NCBI RefSeq assembly: GCF_009668025.1
Contig: NZ_WJXZ01000004.1
Coordinates: 310,001-374,000, forward strand
DNA length: 64,000 nucleotides
Direction of reading: 5' to 3'
DNA from: Larkinella terrae
GTDB lineage: Bacteria > Bacteroidota > Bacteroidia > Cytophagales > Spirosomataceae
Positions 15,895-23,517 of the stretch are shown here, piece by piece. The notes under the pieces were generated by a model. The model saw only the letters and a list, made by a program, of their open reading frames with translations, did not search any database and was not told where the DNA came from. The position numbers and the translations under genes were made by a program. Positions within the stretch are counted from its first letter, which is position 1. Every line of letters begins with the position of its first letter.

Positions 15895-18330
15895 ATGAAA
15901 GTAGTTAAAGCCCTTTTTTGCCTGCTTATTTCGATCAGTCTGACGGTTGCATTAAATCAGCAATGGGGAACGGTTCCGGCATTCGGCCGTTTGCTGAGCC
16001 CATTCGAGGGGTTTTGGCAAAACGCGGAAACCGCTGATCCGGTCGCCGGAAACAATATAAGCTTGAAAGGAATTCGGGAAGAAGTCACGGTTTTATACGA
16101 CGATCTGCACGTTCCGCACGTTTTTGCCAAAAATGATTTCGACGCCTATTTTGCGCAGGGCTACATCACCGCCCGCGACCGCCTGTGGCAGATGGAATTT
16201 CAAACCCACGCGGCTGCCGGACGGATTTCGGAACTGATCGGCGACCGTGCTCTCGAACTCGACCGCTACAACCGGCGGCTGGGTATGACCTACGGAGCCG
16301 AAAAATCGCTGGAAGGCATTTCGCAGAACCCGAATTCGAAATTGGTGCTGGAGGCTTATTCTGCGGGGATTAACGCGTATATCGATCAGTTGAAACCGGC
16401 CACTTATCCCATCGAATACAAATTGCTGGGCTACTCACCCGAACCCTGGACGCCGATCAAGGTGGCGTTTCTCCTCAAACAAATGACGCAGACGCTGGCC
16501 GCCGGGGCCGACGATCTGATGATGACCAACATCCGTCGGCACCTGGGTCCGGCCCTGACGGCCAATCTGTTTCCGGACTACCCGTTTAAAGAAGACCCGA
16601 TTATTCCGGCCGGGACGAAGTGGGATTTTACACCGCTTAAACTGCCGACTCCCCCCGCAAACTCTGAAACCGACAGCAGTGTTGCGCTGAATTGGCAACC
16701 GCACGATCCGGCCATTGGCAGCAACAACTGGGCCGTTGGCGGGCAGAAAACCGCTACCGGTTACCCGATTCTGGCGAATGATCCGCACCTGAATTTGAGC
16801 TTGCCATCGATCTGGTACCAGATTCAACTGGTGACGCCCACGATGAACGTGTACGGTGTTTCATTGCCCGGTGCGCCCGGCGTCATCATCGGTTTTAACA
16901 AGGATATAGCCTGGGGCGTCACCAACGTCGGAGCCGATGTGCTGGATTTCTACAAGATACGGTTTCGGGATAACCGGCGACAGGAATACTGGCACGACGG
17001 CAAATGGAAACCGGTTCAACGGCGTGTGGAAGTCATTAAAGTAAAGGGAAAACCGGCGCTTTCCGACACGGTATTATATACGCACCACGGTCCGGTCGTT
17101 TATTTGCCGGAGGAGAAACCGTTTCGGGACAACATTCCTACCGGCTACGCGGTTCGCTGGATTGCGCACGAAGCCGACAACGGCATACAGACGTTTTATT
17201 TGCTGAATCGGGCTAAAACCTACGATGACTACGTCAAAGCCTTGTCGTATTATTCGGCTCCGGCTCAGAATTTCGTATTTGCCAATGCCGCCAAAGACAT
17301 TGCCATTTCGCCCAACGGGCGGTTTCCGCTGAAATGGCGCGATCAGGGCAAGTTTTTGCTGGATGGAACCAAGGCCGCCAACGACTGGCAGGGCTGGATT
17401 CCGGCGGCCCAAAACCCACGCGTGAAAAACCCGCCGAGGGGCTTTATCAGTTCGGCCAATCAGTCGTCGACCGACCCGACATATCCGTATTACATCAACT
17501 GGGAGTTTGAAACCACCGACCGGGGGATGCGGATCAACGACCGGCTTTCGGGGATGCAAAAGGTAACGGTGGACAGTATGCGTCGGCTGCAGAACGATGT
17601 GTTTAATCATCAGGCGTCGAAATTTCTACCGGTTTTGCTGCCGCGAATTCAGGAAACCGGTTTGACGGAACAACAGAAACTGGCGCTAAAAACCGTACGG
17701 CAGTGGAATTACCAGCAGGACACGGCCTCGATTGCCGGCACCATTTACATGGACTGGATCAGTCGGCTGGAACATGATATCTGGGCCGATGATTTCCCGG
17801 ATAAAGACGACCAGCCGATGCGGTTTCCGAATTCCGACCGAACGCTGCAACTCATCACCGAAGAACCCAACGCCCGCTGGTTTGACAACGTCGCGACAAA
17901 AAACCGCACCGAAACCATCGGAGAAATTGTCACCGCCAGTTTTCAGGCCACCGTCGATACTTTGGCCAAACGGCACGGTGCTCTGGGCAAAACCTGGGCC
18001 TGGGCGGACCACAAAGGCACCGGAATCCGGCATTTGATTCCCGGTCTGGATGCGTTCAGCGCGTTGAATGTGCAGATTGGCGGTGGCCCGAGAATTGTCA
18101 ATGCGGCTGGTCGCCGGGCGGGGCCGTCGTGGCGGATGGTGGTGCAAACCGGTCCGGCGGTGAGTGCCTACGGCGTTTTTCCCGGTGGCCAATCCGGCAA
18201 TCCCGGCAGTCCATATTATTTGAATATGCTCGAAACCTGGCGGAAAGGTGACTTATACGAACTGCTTTATTTTAAATCGGTAACCGAAAAAAATCCGCGT
18301 ATCAAATCTACCCTGACCCTGAGCCGTTGA
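15895..18330 (+). CDS. Penicillin acylase family Ntn-hydrolase
   Basis: 811 residues with an N-terminal hydrophobic segment (VKALFCLLISISLTVALNQQ). It carries the Ntn-hydrolase plan: alpha chain, spacer, then the autoprocessing site GSNNWAVGG with the nucleophile Ser276 at the start of the beta chain. NDPHLNLSLPSIWYQIQL follows, and the C-terminal GPSWRMVVQTGP and PGGQSGNPGSPYY blocks are normal. Members cleave amides such as penicillin G or acyl-homoserine lactones. The natural substrate here is not deducible, and quorum quenching is only one option. An imperfect promoter (TTTG, 20 bp, TTCCTTTG, ending near 15867) lies upstream. Confidence 0.93.
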   Translation: MKVVKALFCLLISISLTVALNQQWGTVPAFGRLLSPFEGFWQNAETADPVAGNNISLKGIREEVTVLYDDLHVPHVFAKNDFDAYFAQGYITARDRLWQMEFQTHAAAGRISELIGDRALELDRYNRRLGMTYGAEKSLEGISQNPNSKLVLEAYSAGINAYIDQLKPATYPIEYKLLGYSPEPWTPIKVAFLLKQMTQTLAAGADDLMMTNIRRHLGPALTANLFPDYPFKEDPIIPAGTKWDFTPLKLPTPPANSETDSSVALNWQPHDPAIGSNNWAVGGQKTATGYPILANDPHLNLSLPSIWYQIQLVTPTMNVYGVSLPGAPGVIIGFNKDIAWGVTNVGADVLDFYKIRFRDNRRQEYWHDGKWKPVQRRVEVIKVKGKPALSDTVLYTHHGPVVYLPEEKPFRDNIPTGYAVRWIAHEADNGIQTFYLLNRAKTYDDYVKALSYYSAPAQNFVFANAAKDIAISPNGRFPLKWRDQGKFLLDGTKAANDWQGWIPAAQNPRVKNPPRGFISSANQSSTDPTYPYYINWEFETTDRGMRINDRLSGMQKVTVDSMRRLQNDVFNHQASKFLPVLLPRIQETGLTEQQKLALKTVRQWNYQQDTASIAGTIYMDWISRLEHDIWADDFPDKDDQPMRFPNSDRTLQLITEEPNARWFDNVATKNRTETIGEIVTASFQATVDTLAKRHGALGKTWAWADHKGTGIRHLIPGLDAFSALNVQIGGGPRIVNAAGRRAGPSWRMVVQTGPAVSAYGVFPGGQSGNPGSPYYLNMLETWRKGDLYELLYFKSVTEKNPRIKSTLTLSR

Positions 18331-18683
18331 AAACCATGCTGCCTTTTTTAGTAATTGCTGTATTGAGCGCGGTTGCGCAGTTCTTTTTGCCCTGGTGGAG
18401 CATTGCTCTGGTGGCGTTTGGTGTTTGTTTCTGGCGAAGCCGAACCGGCTGGCGGGCGTTTGGCAACGGTTTTTTGGGCATTGCGGTGGTTTGGTTTGTC
18501 TATGCGCTGATCATCCATTTGCAAACCGGCGGTATTCTGACGGGCCGGATGGCCGAACTTCTTTTCAAGACTAAAACGCCCGTTCTGTTACTCCTGATTA
18601 CCCCTTTGATTGGCGGTTTGGTGGGCGGTTTGGCCGGATTGGCGGGGCGGCAGGTCCGGGCGGTTTTTGCCGGAAAACCGTAA
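18327..18683 (+). CDS. Small hypothetical membrane protein
   Basis: About 115-118 residues. It starts either at TTG 18327, overlapping the acylase stop by 4 bases, or at ATG 18336. Three to four hydrophobic helices are visible (LPFLVIAVLSAVAQFFL, then WSIALVAFGVCFW, then FLGIAVVWFVYALIIHL, then a glycine-rich LLLITPLIGGLVGGLAGLAG). No family is recognised. The tight spacing implies translation coupled to the penicillin acylase gene. Confidence 0.6.
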   Translation: MKTMLPFLVIAVLSAVAQFFLPWWSIALVAFGVCFWRSRTGWRAFGNGFLGIAVVWFVYALIIHLQTGGILTGRMAELLFKTKTPVLLLLITPLIGGLVGGLAGLAGRQVRAVFAGKP

Positions 18684-18710
18684 GCCAGCGTTCCCCGGTC
18701 TGTATTCTGA

Positions 18711-18740
18711 TTGTTGTGTAACTAGTAAATCGTACCTTTG
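18711..18740 (+). promoter_or_regulatory. Promoter of the ompH-like gene
   Basis: TTG at 18711-18713, a 19-bp spacer and TACCTTTG at 18733-18740 fit the Bacteroidota consensus well and lie about 30 bases before the GTG start. Confidence 0.8.
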
Positions 18741-18773
18741 TAAAATCATTAATCCATTAATTAACTGTTTCTT

Positions 18774-19370
18774 GTGAAAAACGCATCTCTTGTTTTAAAC
18801 GCCGTACTAGCGGTAGCCGTAGCAGTTTTGTATTACCTGCACTTTTCAGAAAATAAGACCACAGAACCTGTTTCTGCCACCTCAACGAAATCGGAGCCCA
18901 CCCGCAAGACGGTTTATGTCAATGTCGATTCGCTACTGACGAACTACGAATATTTTAAAGATACCCGGAAGGTTCTGGAAAGCAAACGGTTTCAGCTCGA
19001 CAACGAATTGAATAACAAAGGGCGTTCGCTGCAAAATGAAGTGGCTTTTTTCCAGCAACGTGCGCAGACGATGACAATGGAACAGGGACGGGCTACGGAA
19101 GCGGCTTTGCAAAAGAAACAGCAGGATCTGGTGGCTTATCGCGACCGGATTATTCAACAACTGAGTCTGGAAGAGCAGAAAAAAAATGAAGAGCTCTACA
19201 ACCAGATTTACGATTACCTGAAAAAAATGAACAAGCAGAATCAATATGATTTTGTGATGGGTTACTCAAGAGGGGGCGGAATTCTGTACGCGGATAACTC
19301 ACTGGATGCGACCAAAGCCATTATTGCGGGTCTGAATAAAGAATACCAGGAAAAGCAGACCAAAAAATAA
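18774..19370 (+). CDS. OmpH/Skp-family periplasmic chaperone
   Basis: 198 residues from a GTG start. An N-terminal membrane segment or uncleaved signal (ASLVLNAVLAVAVAVLYYL) is followed by VYVNVDSLLTNYEYFKDTRK, the usual first strand and helix of the OmpH family. A long charged coiled coil then spans about residues 60-140. Skp-type trimers hold unfolded outer-membrane proteins in the periplasm. It is a single-gene unit with its own promoter and terminator, unlike copies placed beside bamA. Confidence 0.85.
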   Translation: MKNASLVLNAVLAVAVAVLYYLHFSENKTTEPVSATSTKSEPTRKTVYVNVDSLLTNYEYFKDTRKVLESKRFQLDNELNNKGRSLQNEVAFFQQRAQTMTMEQGRATEAALQKKQQDLVAYRDRIIQQLSLEEQKKNEELYNQIYDYLKKMNKQNQYDFVMGYSRGGGILYADNSLDATKAIIAGLNKEYQEKQTKK

Positions 19371-19395
19371 CGCACAGATTCTTATTGAAATCAAG

Positions 19396-19427
19396 GCTCC
19401 ACCAGACAGATGGGTGGAGCTTTTTTT
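19396..19427 (+). terminator. Terminator after the ompH-like gene
   Basis: GCTCCACC (19396-19403) pairs perfectly with GGTGGAGC (19413-19420), followed by seven T residues. Confidence 0.92.
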
Positions 19428-19565
19428 GTGCCGTTAAAAAAATAAAAAAGAAATCGGTCCGGTTTTTTAGAATGCCAACTGGAATACGGCATAAAATTTG
19501 TGAAGCCAATGATAAGGTTGTATGTATGGACAATCATTGCAACTATAAAGTCCGTTAGACTTTGA

Positions 19566-19797
19566 ATAGAAACGTGATTAGTAAACTGTACTTGTTGTTA
19601 TATTCTTACTGACATAAGGCGCGTAAGAATGAAAATATCCTGGGGAATGCCGGTGGGTACAGAAGGGTCTTGAGGCTGTGATTCGGCTGTACGCCTTACC
19701 GGTAAGGTTAAACACCGGCTTCACCAGGGATTTATTTTGGATTGATAAAATTATCAATCATTTGATACCTCGAAGGACACTTCGGGGTATTTTTATT
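19566..19797 (+). ncRNA. Candidate structured non-coding RNA upstream of smpB
   Basis: This 230-base stretch shows a dense series of perfect stems. ATTCTTAC/GTAAGAAT lies at 19602-19609 and 19623-19630. A three-way junction is closed by GCCGGTG/CACCGGC (19649-19655 with 19713-19719) and extended by CCTGG/CCAGG; inside it are GTACAG/CTGTAC (19657-19662 with 19687-19692) and the CCTTA...TAAGG hairpin (19694-19707). A 9-bp hairpin follows at 19740-19759, then a terminator. A weak promoter (TTG at 19537, TAGACTTTG at 19556) precedes it. It does not match tmRNA, SRP RNA or RNase P RNA as I know them. It could instead be a long smpB leader. Confidence 0.55.
19765..19797 (+). terminator. Terminator ending the candidate ncRNA
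   Basis: ATACCTCGAAG (19765-19775) pairs with CTTCGGGGTAT (19780-19790) over 11 bp with one T-G wobble and a GACA loop, followed by TTTTATTT. It lies 127 bases before smpB. Confidence 0.88.
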
Positions 19798-19807
19798 TAC
19801 AAAAAGG

Positions 19808-19815
19808 TAATTTTG
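19808..19815 (+). promoter_or_regulatory. -7 promoter element of smpB
   Basis: TAATTTTG is a perfect TAnnTTTG, just after the preceding terminator. No clear -33 TTG is present. Confidence 0.5.
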
Positions 19816-19923
19816 ACTTACAATTTAAAAGCAAATCGGTTCAATAAGCTGTCGGCGCTCCACTGGCCGTTTGGTTATACAAGAAAACCGCTGTCTGATT
19901 ACCCAATTGACTATCTTATAATT

Positions 19924-20385
19924 ATGTCTGATAAAACACTGGCTAAACACATCGAAATCCGGAACCGCCGGGCTTCGTTTGAATACTTTTTTCTGGAAAC
20001 CTTTAGTGCCGGAATCATGCTCACGGGTACGGAAATCAAATCTGTGCGGCAGGGAAAAGTGAATCTGGGCGATGCATACTGCCTGTTCCTGAACGAAGAG
20101 TTGTATGTTCGGCAAATGCACATTTCTCAGTATACGGAAGGAACGTACAATAACCACGAACCACTTCGTGATCGAAAACTGCTGCTGCAAAAGCGGGAGC
20201 TGAAACGATTGGTTAATAAGCTGACGGATCAGGGGCTGACCATCATTCCAACGCGGCTCTTTATCAACGATCGGGGGTTTGCCAAACTGGAGATTGCGCT
20301 GGCCAAAGGAAAAAAATTATACGATAAACGCGATTCAATTAAAGAACGGGATGTATCGCGCGAGATGAGCCGGGAGCACTATTGA
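19924..20385 (+). CDS. smpB: SsrA-binding protein SmpB
   Basis: 153 residues from the ATG at 19924. An open frame continues far upstream, but it crosses the terminator and carries no family similarity. SmpB brings tmRNA to stalled ribosomes. Family blocks are NRRASFEYFFLETFSAGIML near 15-34, GTEIKSVRQGKVNLGDAYC near 36-54 and the basic C-terminal tail KGKKLYDKRDSIKERDVSRE that enters the mRNA channel. The tmRNA gene (ssrA) is not in the adjacent intergenic region. Confidence 0.95.
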   Translation: MSDKTLAKHIEIRNRRASFEYFFLETFSAGIMLTGTEIKSVRQGKVNLGDAYCLFLNEELYVRQMHISQYTEGTYNNHEPLRDRKLLLQKRELKRLVNKLTDQGLTIIPTRLFINDRGFAKLEIALAKGKKLYDKRDSIKERDVSREMSREHY

Positions 20386-20515
20386 GTGTTTAATTGCATC
20401 AACTTTTTGAGAATCAGAGCGTTTTAAAAAAATATCAATTATTCGCGGGAGTGGTGTTTTTTATGATGAAATATCGTTAACTTGCTCAGGAATGAAAGGA
20501 GTCTGATGCATCTTT

Positions 20516-21031
20516 ATGGGTAGGAAAGTCCTGGTACTAAATCAAGATTATAGTGCTCTGGGCATCTGTTCTGTACCAAAGGCGTTCTTGTTAGTCTACC
20601 TGAACAAAGCAGAACTGGTTGCCAAATCTCAGGGTTTCGTTCTGCGCACTGTAGACGATGAATACCCGTCTCCCACCGTAATCCGCCTTCACCGGTACAT
20701 CCATCTGCCCTACAAAGGGGTAATGCTCAATCGTCAGAATATTTTCAAACGTGACGGAAACCGCTGCCAGTATTGCGGTAAACATGAAGACCTGACGCTC
20801 GACCACGTTATGCCCAAATCGCGGGGCGGCAAAACCAATTGGGATAACCTCATTACCGCCTGTAAGCGCTGCAACTCCCAGAAAGGCGACCTGACGCCCG
20901 AGGAAGCGGGCATGAAGTTGTACCAGAAACCGTTCAAGCCGTCTTTCCTGGTTTTCCTGCGCGATTTTTCCGGCTCCGTCGAAGAGACCTGGATGCCTTT
21001 CCTCGCGACCAAACGCGAAAAAATGTACTAA
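20516..21031 (+). CDS. HNH endonuclease
   Basis: 171 residues. An N-terminal region (VLVLNQDYSALGICSVPKAF) typical of the bacterial HNH family with two CxxC pairs precedes the nuclease core: CQYCGKHEDLTLDHVMPKSR near 83-102, then NLITACKRCNSQKGD. The two CxxC zinc pairs and the DHV/N/H catalytic positions are intact. Stand-alone HNH genes of this type are common in Bacteroidota housekeeping regions and their role is unknown. There is no sign of a restriction-modification partner. Confidence 0.9.
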   Translation: MGRKVLVLNQDYSALGICSVPKAFLLVYLNKAELVAKSQGFVLRTVDDEYPSPTVIRLHRYIHLPYKGVMLNRQNIFKRDGNRCQYCGKHEDLTLDHVMPKSRGGKTNWDNLITACKRCNSQKGDLTPEEAGMKLYQKPFKPSFLVFLRDFSGSVEETWMPFLATKREKMY

Positions 21032-21083
21032 TCGCCCGGCTGCTTCGGCGATGTGCTTGTGCAAAAATACTTTTTTTGCATGC

Positions 21084-21116
21084 TTGACTATTTTCCAGAA
21101 AAATTTGCTATTTTTG
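21084..21116 (+). promoter_or_regulatory. Promoter of rpsA
   Basis: TTG at 21084-21086, a 22-bp spacer and TATTTTTG at 21109-21116. The resulting leader of about 90 bases contains the stem TCAGCC/GGCTGA around 21160-21184, with AGGAAGG in its loop, a possible autoregulatory site for S1. Confidence 0.7.
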
Positions 21117-21211
21117 CACCTCCATTTTTGGGGCAGTGCCTCCAATGTAAACTAAAAGTCAGCCAGGAAGGCCCGGGGGCTGATGTATGAATGGGCTACA
21201 ACCAAACTTTT

Positions 21212-22999
21212 ATGAGCAAAACGCAAACACTGCCTGATTTTGATTGGGATAAGGCAGACAACCGGGGTTTTGGTAGCGGCTACTCAGCGGCAGAACGTGA
21301 CCGTCTGGCTGAGCTGTACGATAACACCCTGGCGCAAGTAAACGAAAAAGAAGTAGTGATCGGAACCGTTGTCGGGATTACCGACCGGGAAATTATTTTG
21401 AACATTGGTTTTAAATCGGATGGTCTGGTTCCGGCGTCGGAATTCCGGGATCTGCCCGACATGAAAATCGGTGATGAAGTTGAGGTATACGTAGAAAATC
21501 AGGAAGACCCCAACGGTCAACTGGTGTTGTCGCGCAAGAAAGCCAAAGTCATCACAGCCTGGCAGAAAATTCAGCGCGCTCTGGACGAAGATCTGGTGAT
21601 CGAAGGCTTCGTAAAACGCCGGACCAAAGGTGGTCTGATTGTCGATATTTATAGCATTGAAGCTTTCTTGCCCGGTTCGCAGATCGACGTGAAACCGATT
21701 CGCGATTTCGACGTGTTCGTCGGCAAGAAAATGGAAGTGAAAGTGGTGAAAATCAACTACGCCAACGATAACGTGGTTGTTTCGCATAAAGTCCTGATCG
21801 AGAAAGATCTCGAAGCGCAGCGTCAGCAAATCCTGAACAACCTGCAAAAAGGTCAGGTGCTGGAAGGTGTGATCAAAAACATGACCAACTTCGGGGTGTT
21901 TATCGACCTCGGTGGTGTCGATGGTCTGCTGCACATCACGGATATTTCGTGGGGCCGCATCAGCCACCCGTCGGAATTGCTGCACCTCGATCAGAAAGTC
22001 AACGTCGTGGTTCTGGATTTCGACGAAGACAAAAAACGGATTTCACTGGGTATGAAGCAGTTGCAATCGCATCCATGGGATTCGCTGCAGGAAAACATCC
22101 AGATTGGTTCGAAAGTAAAAGGCCGGATCGTCAACGTGGCCGATTACGGTGCGTTCCTCGAAATCATGCCGGGTGTGGAAGGTTTGATCCACGTTTCCGA
22201 AATGTCGTGGTCGCAGCACCTGCGCAACCCGCAGGACTTCCTGAAAGTTGGCGACGAAGTAGAAGCCGTTGTGCTGACGCTGGATCGGAACGATCGCAAA
22301 ATGTCGCTCGGTATCAAGCAACTGACGGCTGACCCCTGGTCACGTCCGGAGCTGGTGGAGAAATACGCCATCGGTACCAAACACAAAGGCGTGGTTCGCA
22401 ACCTGACCAACTTCGGTTTGTTCCTCGAACTGGAAGAAGGCATTGACGGTCTGGTACACGTATCGGATTTGTCGTGGACGAAAAAAATCAAGCATCCGTC
22501 CGACTTCATCAAAGTAGGTGAAGAACTGGAAGTAATTGTTCTGGAACTGGACGTTGAAAACCGTCGTCTGGCGCTGGGTCACAAACAACTGGAAGAAAAT
22601 CCGTGGGATACGTTCGAAACCGTATTCACGCCGGGCTCCGTTCACCGTTGTACGATCCTGTCGAAAAACGATAAAGTGGCAACGCTGGAATTGCCGTACG
22701 GAATCGAAGGTTTTGCCGCACTGAAAAACCTGCAGAAAGAAGACGGTACGTGGGCAGATGTTGGCGAAACCGTTGACTTCAAAGTTCTTGAATTCTCGAA
22801 AGAAGAGAAACGCATTATGCTGTCACACTCAAAAACGTGGCAGGAAAAAGGCGAAGATCGGAAACCCGAGAAACGTCAGGCAACGGTTGCCAAAGCGCCG
22901 ACTTCCAGCAAAGAGCCTGAGCGCGCAACCCTGGGTGACCTGGATGCACTGGCCGCTCTGAAGGAACAGATGGAAGGCCGTTCTTCGAAAGGAGAATAA
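21212..22999 (+). CDS. rpsA: 30S ribosomal protein S1
   Basis: mRNA-binding ribosomal protein with six S1 repeats, 595 residues from the ATG at 21212 (MSKTQTLPDFDWDKADNRGF). An ATG 7 codons upstream is less likely. Successive repeats are visible at VIGTVVGITDREIILNIGF, VIEGFVKRRTKGGLIVDIY, LEGVIKNMTNFGVFIDLGG, VKGRIVNVADYGAFLEI, HKGVVRNLTNFGLFLELEEG and a weaker sixth. In Bacteroidota, where Shine-Dalgarno pairing is largely unused, S1 is expected to be important for initiation. It is a single-gene transcript with its own promoter. Confidence 0.96.
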   Translation: MSKTQTLPDFDWDKADNRGFGSGYSAAERDRLAELYDNTLAQVNEKEVVIGTVVGITDREIILNIGFKSDGLVPASEFRDLPDMKIGDEVEVYVENQEDPNGQLVLSRKKAKVITAWQKIQRALDEDLVIEGFVKRRTKGGLIVDIYSIEAFLPGSQIDVKPIRDFDVFVGKKMEVKVVKINYANDNVVVSHKVLIEKDLEAQRQQILNNLQKGQVLEGVIKNMTNFGVFIDLGGVDGLLHITDISWGRISHPSELLHLDQKVNVVVLDFDEDKKRISLGMKQLQSHPWDSLQENIQIGSKVKGRIVNVADYGAFLEIMPGVEGLIHVSEMSWSQHLRNPQDFLKVGDEVEAVVLTLDRNDRKMSLGIKQLTADPWSRPELVEKYAIGTKHKGVVRNLTNFGLFLELEEGIDGLVHVSDLSWTKKIKHPSDFIKVGEELEVIVLELDVENRRLALGHKQLEENPWDTFETVFTPGSVHRCTILSKNDKVATLELPYGIEGFAALKNLQKEDGTWADVGETVDFKVLEFSKEEKRIMLSHSKTWQEKGEDRKPEKRQATVAKAPTSSKEPERATLGDLDALAALKEQMEGRSSKGE

Positions 23000-23045
23000 G
23001 TTGTAAATTTTTAAAATGCCGCGCTGACTGGAATGAATATTGTAG

Positions 23046-23053
23046 TAAATTTG
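23046..23053 (+). promoter_or_regulatory. -7 promoter element of tRNA-Cys
   Basis: TAAATTTG matches TAnnTTTG and lies about 100 bases before the tRNA. The -33 region is poorly defined. Confidence 0.45.
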
Positions 23054-23151
23054 CGGCAGAATAAGCAGTCGAAGAGTCAGGGAAGTTAAGAATTCAGATT
23101 TGGTTTTAAGTAAAAATCTCCACTTCTTAATTTTCCTGACTCCGAAACCAG

Positions 23152-23222
23152 GGTCCTGTGGCCGAGTGGCTAGGCAGAGGTCTGCAAAACCTTTTACAGC
23201 GGTTCGAATCCGCTCGGGACCT
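23152..23222 (+). tRNA. tRNA-Cys (GCA)
   Basis: Acceptor arms GGTCCTG and CGGGACC pair fully, with one G-T. The anticodon stem GAGGT/ACCTT encloses CTGCAAA with anticodon GCA, and the T-arm has GGTTCGAATCC. CCA is not encoded. The length of 71 is normal for this tRNA. Confidence 0.95.
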
Positions 23223-23265
23223 CTTCCAAAGTATCGATTTTAGACGTATACTTTTGCACGAGTAA

Positions 23266-23311
23266 ATACCATCCGATGAGCATCAGAGCCGCTCGGATGG
23301 TATTTTTTTTA
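23266..23311 (+). terminator. Terminator after tRNA-Cys
   Basis: ATACCATCCGA (23266-23276) pairs with TCGGATGGTAT (23293-23303), followed by a run of eight T residues. A perfect -7 element, TACTTTTG (23249-23256), lies just upstream of it. Confidence 0.9.
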
Positions 23312-23423
23312 GATTTAGTTTTTGTTTAAAATGACCTCGAAACGAGGGAAATAGTTCTAAAAAAATCAGTTACTTAGACAAAGTATAAATAAAATCGTAT
23401 GGTAAAATATCAAACCGCATATG

Positions 23424-23454
23424 TTTGATTAAAACCGTTCCTGTGCTACTTTTG
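23424..23454 (+). promoter_or_regulatory. Promoter of the act-cox respiratory operon
   Basis: TTTG (23424-23427), a 19-bp spacer and TACTTTTG (23447-23454) form a perfect Bacteroidota promoter about 60 bases before actA. No other equally good promoter was noticed before 40.6 kb. Confidence 0.82.
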
Positions 23455-23517
23455 TGCGTTAATGGAAAATAATTAGTAGGTATGCATACTGATTTTATCG
23501 GTTTCTCATTGATTAAA

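Noticed and set aside
19566-19797. tmRNA, SRP RNA or RNase P RNA
   Set aside because: There is no tRNA-like end with a TTCGA T-loop, no SRP apical-loop consensus and no RNase P core motif.
19678-19923. An 82-codon N-terminal extension of SmpB
   Set aside because: The frame crosses a strong terminator and the structured RNA region, and SmpB family similarity starts exactly at the ATG at 19924.
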